Below, piece by piece: positions 28,363 through 37,168 of a stretch of 60,579 bases of DNA (positions are counted from its first letter, which is position 1; every line of letters begins with the position of its first letter). The stretch is from JBNJGB01 sp051747385 (lineage in GTDB: Bacteria; Myxococcota_A; UBA9042; PHBI01; JACKFB01). Both the position numbers and the translations under genes were made by a program. Below the pieces are notes generated by a model, which made no database searches, was not told the origin of the DNA, and saw nothing but the letters and a program-made list of their open reading frames with translations. The stretch is from the NCBI GenBank assembly GCA_051747385.1, contig JBNJGB010000039.1:1-60579 (forward strand), in the 5' to 3' direction.

Positions 28363-31300
28363 ATGGCCTACCTCGCCTATCAGTCCGACGACGGCGCGTC
28401 CCGCAAGGTGCGGATCGACGCCGAGCAGCCCATCGTGAAGATCGGGCGCTCCAAGGAGTGCGCGATCCGCACCCGGAACAACACGGTCTCTCGGCGTCAC
28501 TGCCAGGTCGTGTTCTCCGGGAGCGAGTACAAGCTCCACGATCTGGGCAGCTCCAACGGGACCTTCTTCGACCGCAAGCGCGTCGAGGAGCACGCCCTCG
28601 AACCCGGAGACGTGTTCTTCTGCGGGAACTTCCGCGTCGAGCTCCTGCTGCCCGACGAGGCCGCCGCCGAGCCTCCCGAGCCTCCGCCTGCTCCGCAGCC
28701 GGCATCTGCCGCCGCGGCGCCCGGGCCGCCGCCGGTGCCCCCGGCCGCGCCGCCGGACGAGGCCGACGAGGGCGTGTCCTTCGGTGCCGAGGCTCCGGCG
28801 CAGGAGGCTCCCGCGCCGGAGCTGCCCAGCTTCGACGAGGTCAGCGGAGAGCACGCGTCCGTGCGACCGGAGCCCCCTGCTCCTCCCGAGCCCGAGCAGG
28901 AGGGGGCCGATTTCGTGTCCGAGCTGCAGGCCGAGCTGGCCTCCGTGCGGGAGGAGCTGGACCTCGCCCGCATCCAGTCGGAGTCCCTGCAGCAGGCGGC
29001 GGACGAGGCCGTGGCCGGCGAGGAGCGCGAGGCGGCCGAGCGGGCCGAAGCGCAGGCCGAGCTGGCCCGCCTGCGCGAGGAGCTGGAGGCAGCGCGGGGC
29101 CAGGACGAGGCCGGTGCGGAGGAGGCTCGGACCCTCCGCGAGGAGCTGGAGGCCGCTCGCGAGGAGGCCCGGGAGGCCGCGGAGGCGCGAGACGGTCTGC
29201 AGCAGCAGCTCGAGGAGCTCGAGCAGCGGGTCGGGGAGGCTGCGGAGGCCGGCGAGGCGCGAGACGACCTTCAGCAGCGGGTCGAGGCGCTCGAGCGTGA
29301 CCTGGAGGAGACCCGGAAGGCGGCCGAGGACGCCGAGGCACGAGCGGCCGAGGGCGGCCAGGCCTTGGAGGAGCAGGTCCAGGCCCTCCGGGAGGACAAC
29401 GAGACCCTCCGGACGAGCGAGGAGGAGGCTCGCGCCGCGCGTGACGAGGTCGCCGAGACCGCCCGCACGGCAGAGGAGATGGTCTCCCTCCTCGAGGAGG
29501 ACAACGAGGAGCTCCGCGCGAAGGTCGAGCAGGCCGAGGAGAAGGCCCGGGAGGCCCGCGAAGCCGTCGAGGGCGATCGCGACGAGCTCCGGGGCGAGCT
29601 GGAGGGCTTGCGTGACGATCTCCGCCGGGTCGAGGAGGAGCGCGACGGACTACGTGGGGAGCTGGAGGAGTCGCGACGGGGCTTCGAGGCGAGGGAGTCG
29701 GAGCTCCGCGAAGAGGTGAAGAGTCTGGAGGAGGCGCTCCACGCCGCGCCGGAGCCCGGCGAGTTCGCGGATCTCCAGCGCCGCGTGGAGGAGGCCGAGC
29801 AGGCCCGGAAGGACCTGCTGTCGCGCTCGGCCCAGATGGAGTCCGAGCTGGAGAGCCTGCGCGAGAGCGCCACCCAGGAGAGCCAGGAGGCGGCCGCCCT
29901 CTCCTCCCAGCTCACGGAGGCCCGCCAGGGCCGCGAGGCCGCAGAGGCGGAGGTGGCGGAGCTCAAGGAGCTGCTCCTCGGGACCGCCAGCGCCGACGAG
30001 GTGGCCGCGTTCAAGCGCCGCATCGAGGATCTGGAGGAGGCCCTGGCCCGCACCGAGGCCGAGCGGGATCGCCTGAAGCAGGCGGCCGAGGACGCCGGCA
30101 GCCGCGGCGAGGGCCTCGAGGGCGACCTGGACAAGGCCCGCGCGCAGGTGGCCGAGCTGGAGCTGGAGAAGCGATCGCTGGAAGAGCGCGTCTCCACCCT
30201 GGAAGGCGAGCTGGGTTCAAGCCGCGACGAGCTGGAGGCCCGCGGAGAGACCGCCTCCGAGCTGCAGACGGAGCTGGCCGCCACGAAGGACGCCCTCGCC
30301 GCCCTCGAGGAGGAGCGCGACGAGTGGGCCGACCGCCTGGGGGCCCTGGAGAAGGACCTGGCCGAGGCCCGCGAGGCGCGCCAGCACCTCGACGAGGAGC
30401 TCCAGGCCACCACCAAGGCCCGCGGGGCCGCCGAGAAGCGCGTCCGCGAGCTGGAGAAGACCCTGGAGGACCTCCGCGAGAAGGGAGGCGAGGCCGAGTC
30501 CCTGGCCGGCGAGCTCTCCGAGGCCCGTGGCGAGCTGGACCGTCTCCGCGGAGAGCTCGAGGAGGCTCGGGCCGCCGCGGAGTCCCACGAGAATGCCGCA
30601 GACGAGGCCCGCTCCGAGCGTGAGCGGCTCGACGGCGAGCTGAAGGAGGCCCGGGAAGCGCTGGAGACCTCACGCTCGGACGCCCAGCGGCTCGAGGCGT
30701 CCCTGGAGGAGGCCCGAAAGGCCGCGGAGGAGGCCTCCAGGCAGGCCGAGAGCGCCGCCGCCGACACCGGCGAGCTGGCCGAGGCCCGCGGCCACCTGGA
30801 GGACGCCCGCGCCCGGGTCCAGGCCCTCGAGGAGGAGCAGGACGACCTGGTCACGGCGAACAAGCGCCACGTGAAGCGCATCGCCGGGCTCCTGGAGCAG
30901 GTCCAGGACCTGGAGGAGCAGGCCGCCGCCGGGGCCGGAGACGACGAGGCGGTGACCCGCCTGGAGGGCGAGCTGGAGCAGGTCCGGGGCGACCTCGAGC
31001 GCATGGAGCAGAAGAACGCCCGCCTGCGGGAGGCCCTCGAGACGGCGGAGGAGACCGCCTCCCGCGCGGACGAGTATGCCGCGGAGCTGGAGCGCCTCCG
31101 CTCGGAGGTGTCCCGACTGCAGGACAAGCTCGAGGCGGCCCCCGCCGGCGGCGACGTGGGCGACGCCGAGTTCCGCGAGCAGGTGGTCGGCCTGTACGAG
31201 GCCATCAACGACTACGCCTCCGGCTGGCGCAACGACGTGGCGCTGAGCCAGGACTTCCTCGCGGACATCGAGGAAGGGGTCTTCGAGAGCCCGGAGGCCC

Positions 31301-31407
31301 GGGACGAGACCTACGAGGGGCTCCGTGAGACGCTGGAGGCCCTCCGGGACACGAGCGAGTCCATGAAGGAACAGCTCAAGGCGTTCCGACGTCTGATCGA
31401 ACCGTGA
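28363..31407 (+). CDS. FHA-domain protein with a very long coiled coil
   Basis: A 1,014-residue cytoplasmic protein. I start at the ATG at 28363 (MAYLAYQSDDGASRKVRIDA); an in-frame TTG lies at 28306. Residues ~1-95 are an FHA phosphothreonine-binding domain with the signatures IGRSKECAIR, NNTVSRRHCQVVF and LHDLGSSNGTFF. A Pro/Ala/Glu-rich linker runs to about residue 190, then ~780 residues of almost uninterrupted Glu/Ala/Arg/Leu coiled coil. The last ~75 residues (EFREQVVGLYEAINDYASGW to the end) form a separate helical module. Such FHA coils read out Ser/Thr kinase signals on a filamentous scaffold. The PilZ gene follows after 42 bp and is probably co-transcribed. Confidence 0.9.
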   Translation: MAYLAYQSDDGASRKVRIDAEQPIVKIGRSKECAIRTRNNTVSRRHCQVVFSGSEYKLHDLGSSNGTFFDRKRVEEHALEPGDVFFCGNFRVELLLPDEAAAEPPEPPPAPQPASAAAAPGPPPVPPAAPPDEADEGVSFGAEAPAQEAPAPELPSFDEVSGEHASVRPEPPAPPEPEQEGADFVSELQAELASVREELDLARIQSESLQQAADEAVAGEEREAAERAEAQAELARLREELEAARGQDEAGAEEARTLREELEAAREEAREAAEARDGLQQQLEELEQRVGEAAEAGEARDDLQQRVEALERDLEETRKAAEDAEARAAEGGQALEEQVQALREDNETLRTSEEEARAARDEVAETARTAEEMVSLLEEDNEELRAKVEQAEEKAREAREAVEGDRDELRGELEGLRDDLRRVEEERDGLRGELEESRRGFEARESELREEVKSLEEALHAAPEPGEFADLQRRVEEAEQARKDLLSRSAQMESELESLRESATQESQEAAALSSQLTEARQGREAAEAEVAELKELLLGTASADEVAAFKRRIEDLEEALARTEAERDRLKQAAEDAGSRGEGLEGDLDKARAQVAELELEKRSLEERVSTLEGELGSSRDELEARGETASELQTELAATKDALAALEEERDEWADRLGALEKDLAEAREARQHLDEELQATTKARGAAEKRVRELEKTLEDLREKGGEAESLAGELSEARGELDRLRGELEEARAAAESHENAADEARSERERLDGELKEAREALETSRSDAQRLEASLEEARKAAEEASRQAESAAADTGELAEARGHLEDARARVQALEEEQDDLVTANKRHVKRIAGLLEQVQDLEEQAAAGAGDDEAVTRLEGELEQVRGDLERMEQKNARLREALETAEETASRADEYAAELERLRSEVSRLQDKLEAAPAGGDVGDAEFREQVVGLYEAINDYASGWRNDVALSQDFLADIEEGVFESPEARDETYEGLRETLEALRDTSESMKEQLKAFRRLIEP

Positions 31408-31449
31408 GAACTGGCGGGCGGACGCCCGGCCCTGCCCAGGAGAAGATGA

Positions 31450-32145
31450 ATGCCCGACAAGCCCCTTCCCGGCGAGGATCAGCTCGTCACGATGGTCTCC
31501 GTCCGAGAGGGCAACATCTACGTGACCTCTGCGCGGGTGCTGGTGAGCAAGGCGACCGCCATCGGACTCCACGTGGACACCAGCCTCTCGGAGCCGCCCT
31601 CCTTCGACCGCGCCCAGCCCCTCACCCTGCTCTACACGCGGGGCGACCGGGTGCTGCGGCTCAAGGCGGTCGTCCGTGAGCCCATCGACTCGGAGCGCCT
31701 GACCGTCCAGCCGGTGGGCGACGTCAAGGAGGGCGATCGACGGGACTTCCGCCGCGCCGACGTCCGCGCGAACGTGTACGTCGCCGCGGCGGAGGGGGAC
31801 GACCTCGAGGCCGCCCGCGAGGCGCAGATGGGCTCGTCCGTATCCGACGATCAGTTCCGGGAGCAGGAGATCAACCTCTCCGGCTCCGGCGCCCAGATCG
31901 TCGCCGACGCGCCCTACGATGCCGGCAGCCTCCTCGACCTCCGAATCATCCTCCCCCTGCCCACCCCCACCCGGGTCGCCGTCATCGCCGAGGTGGTCCG
32001 AAGTGAGGGCGAGGACGCGGGCGCCCGTATCGCGACCCGATTCGCGGAGATCTCCGAGACGGACCAGGATCTGGTCGTCTACACGGTCTTCTCCCGCTAC
32101 TTCGAGGCCGAGGGACTCACCGAGGACCTGGACCTCGACGTGTGA
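31450..32145 (+). CDS. PilZ-domain protein, likely c-di-GMP receptor
   Basis: A 231-residue soluble protein. ATG at 31450 follows AGGAGA. The C-terminal half has the two PilZ signatures for cyclic di-GMP: the RxxxR element in GDRRDFRRADVRANVYV and the NxSxxG element in EINLSGSGAQIV. The N-terminal ~95 residues (VREGNIYVTSARVLVSKATA) are a beta-rich domain that may be a PilZN/YcgR-N-like module. There is no membrane segment. Lying just behind the FHA coiled-coil gene, it may bring second-messenger control to the same scaffold. The 3' end overlaps the convergent L,D-transpeptidase gene by 29 bp. Confidence 0.85.
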   Translation: MPDKPLPGEDQLVTMVSVREGNIYVTSARVLVSKATAIGLHVDTSLSEPPSFDRAQPLTLLYTRGDRVLRLKAVVREPIDSERLTVQPVGDVKEGDRRDFRRADVRANVYVAAAEGDDLEAAREAQMGSSVSDDQFREQEINLSGSGAQIVADAPYDAGSLLDLRIILPLPTPTRVAVIAEVVRSEGEDAGARIATRFAEISETDQDLVVYTVFSRYFEAEGLTEDLDLDV

Positions 32146-33808
32146 GCGGCTCCGGCGGGTCCGGCAGGGGTCGCGCCGTGATCGCCGGGCCCCGCCCGTA
32201 CACGTCCGGGTACAAGCGCACGTCGCCGTCGGCCCCGCGCCCGGCGGTGACGTAGTGGATGAAGATGGGCATCGGCCGGTGCAGCGTCACCGTCGCCTCG
32301 CGGCCCGAGCGCAGGATGGACACCGCCCCGCTCCACCCCACCGGGTGGCGGTCGAGGGCCAGCAGCCGCCTCGCCAGGTCGAGGGCGTCCTCCACGCGCA
32401 CGCACCCGTGGCTCAGGGCGCGGTGGACCCGGTCGAAGAGGCGCTTCTTGGGGGTGTCGTGCAGGTACACGCCCCTTCCCCCCGGGAAGAGGAACTTCAC
32501 TCGCCCGAGCGCGTTGTCCGGGCCCGGAAGCTGCACGGCCCGCTCCACTCCCTGCGAGTCGACGAAGAGCTCGAAGTCGTCGTAGACGCCCGAGTAGCGC
32601 TGCGCGCGGGGATCGAGCTCCAGCTCCTTGATCCGCCTCGGGACGTGCCACGACGGGTTCAGGACGACGTCCGTGATCCGGCTGGCCAACGTCGGCGTCC
32701 GGTCGAGGTGGCCCTCCCGCTCCTCGAAGGGGGCGTTCGCCCACCGGTTCGAGCCGACCACCACCCGGTGGCGGGCCACCACGCGGTCGCCCTCGAACAG
32801 CCGCAGCCCGAAGGCCGGGATGTTCACCTCGACGCGATCGGGGTGTCGCCGCGCCGGGTTGCGCCGGAGGTGGTCCAGGGCAGCCTCGATCTGCGCCACC
32901 CGCTCGGACAACGGCACGGCCAGCGCCTCGAGCGTCGCCTCGTCCGGGAGGCCGGTGACCCTCAGCGCGTGGCGCCGCTGGAAGTCCCGGATCGCCGCCT
33001 CCAGAGCCGGCCCGAAGCGATCGGCCGCCTCCACCGGAGGTGCGGGGAAGCCCACCTCCCGGAGTCGGTCCCGCAGGCGGGCCACACGTGACGCCGTGTC
33101 CCCGGGATCCAGCCTCGTCCACCGACGTCCGGTGCCGATGCCGGTCGGCCCCTGCGCCTCCACGGCCGACGCCATGCGACGATACCGCGCCAGCGCGTCC
33201 ACGAGGACCGCGTAGCCGGGACCCGCGGGCTCCAGGCGAGCCAGCCAGCCCGCGGGATCCGCGAGCACCTCCCCTGGCAGCCGCTCCGGAGCGTCAGCGG
33301 AGACGCGGGGACCGCCGAGCACCCGGGCCACCCCGAACGCCAGGCGCCACGCGAGGACCTCGACGCGCTCCATGAGCGCCCGTGGGGGCGGTTCCGCCCC
33401 ACCCTGCCCGTCGCCGCCGCCCCGGACCCGACGAAGAGCTTCGCGCGCCGCCTCGAGGGGCGCAGGGTCCAAGAGATCCGGCTCGCCGCCCTCCCGCACC
33501 AGCCGTCGGGCGCGGTCCACGACGAGATCCACGGCGTCGTGCTCGCCGTCATCGCCCACGAGGCGCAACGGGACACCGCCGGGAGCCGAGAGCGCCGCGC
33601 GCACGGCGACGTCCATCGGCGACGGTCCGCCGTCGGCCAGGACGGCTTCGACCCGGGTGGCGCGAAGGCGGGGCGCGGTGCGGACGGGCCGGCTCGGCGG
33701 GTGCGCCGTCGTCGGCTCGCCGCCGGGCGGCTCGGAGCGGCTCGCCACCACGCCGGCGCACCCGCCGGTCGGCCCGGCGGCCACGAGCAGCAGGGCGGCG
33801 ACCCGCAG
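32117..33808 (-). CDS. L,D-transpeptidase (YkuD) with peptidoglycan-binding domain; 5' end uncertain
   Basis: An envelope enzyme that makes 3-3 peptidoglycan cross-links or wall attachments. A PG_binding_1 domain (RLRDRLREVGFPAPPVEAAD to GLPDEATLEAL) precedes a YkuD domain with the catalytic motif ALSHGCVRVEDALDLA; the layout resembles the large YcbB/LdtD class. The start is a puzzle. The N-terminal hydrophobic stretch LRVAALLLVAAGPTGGC looks like an export signal ending in a possible lipid-modified Cys, but the frame has no ATG, GTG or TTG before it for a long distance. The CTG at 33808 lies just after the stop of the upstream gene and is my tentative start (563 residues). The next ordinary starts, such as ATG at 33616, would remove the signal. 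A sequencing frameshift is the alternative. Confidence 0.8.
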   Translation of the reverse strand: MRVAALLLVAAGPTGGCAGVVASRSEPPGGEPTTAHPPSRPVRTAPRLRATRVEAVLADGGPSPMDVAVRAALSAPGGVPLRLVGDDGEHDAVDLVVDRARRLVREGGEPDLLDPAPLEAAREALRRVRGGGDGQGGAEPPPRALMERVEVLAWRLAFGVARVLGGPRVSADAPERLPGEVLADPAGWLARLEPAGPGYAVLVDALARYRRMASAVEAQGPTGIGTGRRWTRLDPGDTASRVARLRDRLREVGFPAPPVEAADRFGPALEAAIRDFQRRHALRVTGLPDEATLEALAVPLSERVAQIEAALDHLRRNPARRHPDRVEVNIPAFGLRLFEGDRVVARHRVVVGSNRWANAPFEEREGHLDRTPTLASRITDVVLNPSWHVPRRIKELELDPRAQRYSGVYDDFELFVDSQGVERAVQLPGPDNALGRVKFLFPGGRGVYLHDTPKKRLFDRVHRALSHGCVRVEDALDLARRLLALDRHPVGWSGAVSILRSGREATVTLHRPMPIFIHYVTAGRGADGDVRLYPDVYGRGPAITARPLPDPPEPLTRRGPGPR

Positions 33809-33810
33809 CG

Positions 33811-34263
33811 CTACAGCAGGTCGTCCTCGTCCGGCTCGGGCACGACCTTCTCGCGCTCCGGCTCGGGCTCCTCGTCCGGCTTCGGCAGGGGCTCCTCCTG
33901 CGGCTTCTTGTCGAAGCGCACGGTCCGCTTGGCCACGTAGTGGACCACCCGGCCCCTGCGCCGCCGCTTGAAGTCGTCCGGCTCGAGCGTGAGGGTCTCG
34001 CCCTCGTAGCCCTGATCCACCGGCGTGAGGGTCACCTCGATCTTCTCCTCGGACAGGTCGAGGTTCTTGATGACGGCCTTCTTGCCCATGTTCTCGAACT
34101 CGACCGCGGACCACTCGTGGCCGTCGACCGAGACCTTGGCGAACTGCGTGTTCATCTTCACGTGCAGCTCGCCGACCGGCGGCTCCTCCTCCTGCGCATG
34201 GGACGGAGCACCGGCGCCGAGCGCCAGCAGGAGGACGGCCAGGAAAGACGGAACGGAGCGCAT
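33811..34263 (-). CDS. Small secreted protein of unknown function, possibly PEGA-like
   Basis: A 150-residue protein. ATG at 34263 with GAGGGG upstream, and signal peptide MRSVPSFLAVLLLALGAGAPSHAQ. The mature part starts with beta-strand-like segments (ELHVKMNTQFAKVSVDGHEW) that recall the PEGA fold, contains a very basic patch KRRRRGRVVHY, and ends in an acidic Pro/Glu-rich tail (PLPKPDEEPEPEREK). The stop at 33811-33813 lies two bases before the probable start of the L,D-transpeptidase, so the two are likely coupled and the small protein may be its periplasmic partner. I do not recognise a specific family. Confidence 0.72.
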   Translation of the reverse strand: MRSVPSFLAVLLLALGAGAPSHAQEEEPPVGELHVKMNTQFAKVSVDGHEWSAVEFENMGKKAVIKNLDLSEEKIEVTLTPVDQGYEGETLTLEPDDFKRRRRGRVVHYVAKRTVRFDKKPQEEPLPKPDEEPEPEREKVVPEPDEDDLL

Positions 34264-34440
34264 GGCAGGACCCCTCGTTCGCGGGCATGGACCGACGCGG
34301 TGCGGTACCGCGTCCGGCCTCGGAGACGTTTCGGGGCGCGACGCGATTCCGCTGGATCCGCATCATGCGAATGATAGCAGCGTCCGGGAAAACTCTCCAC
34401 GTCGCGGATGCCGGCCGCTTCCATCAGCCTCGACGCCCGA

Positions 34441-34588
34441 GAACCCGCCGCCGTACCGCCTGGTACGCCGGCTCCCTCCGGTCGCCGGCTCTCCTGGCGC
34501 TTCGGGCCAGCGCGGCAGCACCTGGCGCTGCCAACGGAACCGTCGTGCGCCGATTCCGGCGAAATCGGCTCTGCCCCGCTCCACCGGT
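34441..34588 (-). repeat. Hairpin-array element, copy 2
   Basis: Inverted, shorter relative of the element at 23371. It occupies the centre of the 326-bp space between the small secreted protein and hutI. On the + strand it contains stems GTACC-GCCT-GGTAC, CCGGC with GCCGG, CTGG with CCAG, GGCAGC-ACCTGGC-GCTGCC and GCCGATT with AATCGGC. The core at 34481-34513 matches 23470-23502 almost base for base. It ends against the stop codon of hutI. Confidence 0.72.
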
Positions 34589-34589
34589 G

Positions 34590-35870
34590 TCAACAGTTTC
34601 CGACGTGGACGCGCTCGCCGGCGATCCAGACCTCGCGCACCGGGTTGGCGGCCATCTGATACGGGATGTGCCAGAACCCGGGCACGTCGCACACGGCCAG
34701 GTCGCACGGCGCCCCCGGAGTGACGGTGCCCGTGCCGTCCTCCAGGCCGATCGCCCGGGCCGCGCTGCGGGTCACGCCGATCAGGGCCTCCTCCGGCCGA
34801 AGGCCCTGCAGCGTGCACCCGAGGGTGATCATGAGCGGCAGGTGCCGGGACGGGCAGGTGCCGGGGTTGCAGTCGGTAGCCAGGGCCACGTCCACCCCGC
34901 CGTCTACGAGCCTGCGGCCGGGCGCCCGGCGTGCCGTCCCCAGGAAGGCCGACGCGCCCGGCAGGAGCACCGCGACGGTGCCCGCCTCGGCCATGGCCTC
35001 GACGTCCGCCTCGGAGACGTGCTCCAGGTGGTCCGCGCTCACAGCCCCGAGGCCGGCCGCCGCCGCGCTCCCGCCCGTGTGGCCGAGCTGCTCCGCGTGC
35101 ACTTTCAGGCCGAAGCCGAGGGACCTGGCCCGGTCGAGGATGGTCACGGTCTCCTCCACCGTGTAGGCCCCGGCGTCGCAGAAGACGTCGACGTGGCGCG
35201 CGAGCCTCCGCCGGTGGACTTCCGGCAGGATCTCGTCGGTGATGAGGCGCACGTACGCCGCCCGGTCGTGGCGGAACTCGTCCGGGACGATGTGGGCCGC
35301 GAGCAGCGTGGGGATCACCCGCACCGGCCCCTCCTCCCCGAGGCGCCGTGCGACCTCGAGCATCTTCACCTCGTCGGCGAGGGTGAGGCCGTAGCCCGAC
35401 TTGATCTCGACCGCCGTCACGCCGTGCGCCAGGAGGTCCCGGAGGCGGGGACGGGCGAGCGCCACGAGGTCCTCCACGGAGGCGGCCCGTGTGGCCCGGA
35501 CCGTGAGGCGGATCCCCCCGCCCCGCCGGGCCACCTCCTCGTAGCTCAGGCCGGCGCAGCGCGCTGCGAAGTCGGCCGTCCGATCCCCGGCGTAGACGAG
35601 GTGGGTGTGTGGGTCCACGAGCCCGGGGAGGACCACCGCCCCGCCCAGATCCACCACCTCCGCGTCGGGATCGGCCGGGGCGTCCGCCCGCGCGCCCACC
35701 CAACGCACGCGTCCCGCGGCGTCGGCGACCACCGCGGCGTCTCGGATCACCCCCAGCGCCCGCGCGGCCGTTGTCCACAGCGGATCGTCACCCGCCGCGC
35801 CGTCGGGTCCGAGCCCCGGATCCATGGTGAGCAGCTCGGCGATGCCGACGAACGTCCGCGCCCGGCCCAC
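34590..35870 (-). CDS. hutI: Imidazolonepropionase
   Basis: A 426-residue amidohydrolase of the third step of histidine degradation (imidazolone-propionate to formiminoglutamate). I start at the GTG at 35870, which has GGGAGG five bases upstream; the protein then opens with VGRARTFVGIAELLTM. Family landmarks are the metal motif DPHTHLVYAGDRTADF, GGGIRLTVRATRAAS, EIKSGYGLTLADEVKML, HAEQLGHTGG and ATDCNPGTCPSRHLPLMI. The other hut genes (hutH, hutU and later steps) are not within this window, so the pathway is either scattered or incomplete. It is divergent from the TPR lipoprotein gene with only 68 bp between. Confidence 0.95.
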   Translation of the reverse strand: MGRARTFVGIAELLTMDPGLGPDGAAGDDPLWTTAARALGVIRDAAVVADAAGRVRWVGARADAPADPDAEVVDLGGAVVLPGLVDPHTHLVYAGDRTADFAARCAGLSYEEVARRGGGIRLTVRATRAASVEDLVALARPRLRDLLAHGVTAVEIKSGYGLTLADEVKMLEVARRLGEEGPVRVIPTLLAAHIVPDEFRHDRAAYVRLITDEILPEVHRRRLARHVDVFCDAGAYTVEETVTILDRARSLGFGLKVHAEQLGHTGGSAAAAGLGAVSADHLEHVSEADVEAMAEAGTVAVLLPGASAFLGTARRAPGRRLVDGGVDVALATDCNPGTCPSRHLPLMITLGCTLQGLRPEEALIGVTRSAARAIGLEDGTGTVTPGAPCDLAVCDVPGFWHIPYQMAANPVREVWIAGERVHVGNC

Positions 35871-35938
35871 GTCGTCCTCCCGTGCGGTGTGGATGGGCGC
35901 GATTGTAGGGCCGTCCGCGGCCGTGGTAAACGCTCGCC

Positions 35939-37033
35939 ATGGACCCTCGCCCCTGCGCCGCCGGCCTGCCCGCCCTGCTCCTCGTCGTCGCGCTCGGCGC
36001 CTGCGGGCCGCGCACGGCGGACGTGGCCATGCACGAGGGCATCGCCGCTCACCGGGACGGGGACCACCCGCGCGCAGAGGCACGCTATCGCAAGGCCCTC
36101 TCCCTGGATCCCGGGGCCGCCGGGGCATGGAACAACCTGGCGCTCCTCGCCCTCGCGGACGGCGAGCTGACCCAGGCCGTCCGCCTGCTCGAGGAGGAGC
36201 TGGACCGTCACCCGCAGAGCGACTCGGCGCGCCTCAACCGGGCCCTCGTGTTGCTGCGCCTCGGTCGTGCGGAGGACGCCGCGGAGGTGCTGGAGCCCAT
36301 GGCCGGCTTCGGAGGCGGTCTCCCGTCTCGACGACCCGAGGTCATCCTGACCGAGGACCGCGCCCGCACGCTCCTGGCCCTGTCCCACTGGCAGCAGGGC
36401 GTTGCGCCGGAGGACGTGCAGGAGCCCGCCCGGCGTGTCCTGGAACGGGAGGTTCCGAGAGGCCAGCCGGTGGAGGGCCGCGCCGCCGTGCTCGCCCTCG
36501 CCCGCCGCGTCGTGGCCTGGCAGGCCGCGCGGGACGGGCGCTGGGCCGACGTGGTGGCGACGTGGCCGGACGTCGGCCCCGAGGCGCGCTCGGACAGGCT
36601 GCTGCTCGCCTGGGCGCAGTGGCGGACGGGCGCCCACGACCAGGCCGTGGAAGCCCTGGGGCCCGCCGAGGAGGACGCCGCGCCCCGCTCGCGCGTCTTC
36701 CGGGCACACCTGCTCACCGAGGCGGGGCGGGCAGACGAGGCCCGGGACGTCCTCGACGGCCTGCCGGACGAGGTGCCGCCCCCGGTGCGCGTGGCCGCGG
36801 AGCGGCTCCTCGCGACCCTGGACGCGCACGCGGACCGCTGGGACGACGCCCTGACCCACCTGGACGCCGCGCTGGAGGCCGCCGAGGAGCCTCCGTCCGG
36901 GCTCTGGGTCTCCCGCGCCGTCGCCCTCGCCCGCACCGGGCGCGTCGACGAGGCCCGGCTCGTCGTGGCCGGCGTCCTGCGCGACGACCCGGATCACGCC
37001 GAGGCCCGAGCGCTTCACGACCTTCTGCGCTGA
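35939..37033 (+). CDS. TPR-repeat lipoprotein
   Basis: A 364-residue protein with lipoprotein signal MDPRPCAAGLPALLLVVALGAC (lipobox LGAC, Cys22). The mature part is a chain of tetratricopeptide repeats: HEGIAAHRDGDHPRAEARYR, KALSLDPGAAGAWNNLALLA, RLNRALVLLRLGRAEDAAEV, then more degenerate repeats to the end (DPDHAEARALHDLL). Anchored in the outer or inner membrane, it would act as a periplasmic scaffold. Nothing identifies a partner. It is followed by a 135-bp space that contains a dispersed repeat and no gene. Confidence 0.82.
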   Translation: MDPRPCAAGLPALLLVVALGACGPRTADVAMHEGIAAHRDGDHPRAEARYRKALSLDPGAAGAWNNLALLALADGELTQAVRLLEEELDRHPQSDSARLNRALVLLRLGRAEDAAEVLEPMAGFGGGLPSRRPEVILTEDRARTLLALSHWQQGVAPEDVQEPARRVLEREVPRGQPVEGRAAVLALARRVVAWQAARDGRWADVVATWPDVGPEARSDRLLLAWAQWRTGAHDQAVEALGPAEEDAAPRSRVFRAHLLTEAGRADEARDVLDGLPDEVPPPVRVAAERLLATLDAHADRWDDALTHLDAALEAAEEPPSGLWVSRAVALARTGRVDEARLVVAGVLRDDPDHAEARALHDLLR

Positions 37034-37130
37034 GCGCGGCCCCTCGACGCCACGTCGCCTCTCATGCGAGATGGAGCGCCAGCGGCCCCGGCCCCCCCAG
37101 CCAGTGGAGCGGAGGTGGCACCGGCGACGG

Positions 37131-37162
37131 CAGAAAATGAAAAATGAGTAGGTTTGACCCCA
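37131..37162 (+). repeat. Dispersed ~30-bp repeat, copy 2
   Basis: CAGAAAATGAAAAATGAGTA followed by GGTTTGACCCC. Same orientation as 6395-6425 and inverse of the pair at 44281-44388. It lies between convergent genes. Upstream of it, the GGTGGCACCGGCGACGGC segment resembles the sequence next to the 44360 copy, so the true repeat may be longer than 30 bp. Confidence 0.8.
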
Positions 37163-37168
37163 CCGATC

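Noticed and set aside
28278..29300. Alternative + strand frame within the FHA gene
   Set aside because: Arg/Gly/Ala-rich shadow; the FHA motifs are in the other frame.
28900..31300. GAGGAG-rich repetitive DNA
   Set aside because: This is codon repetition of a Glu/Ala coiled coil, not a DNA repeat element.
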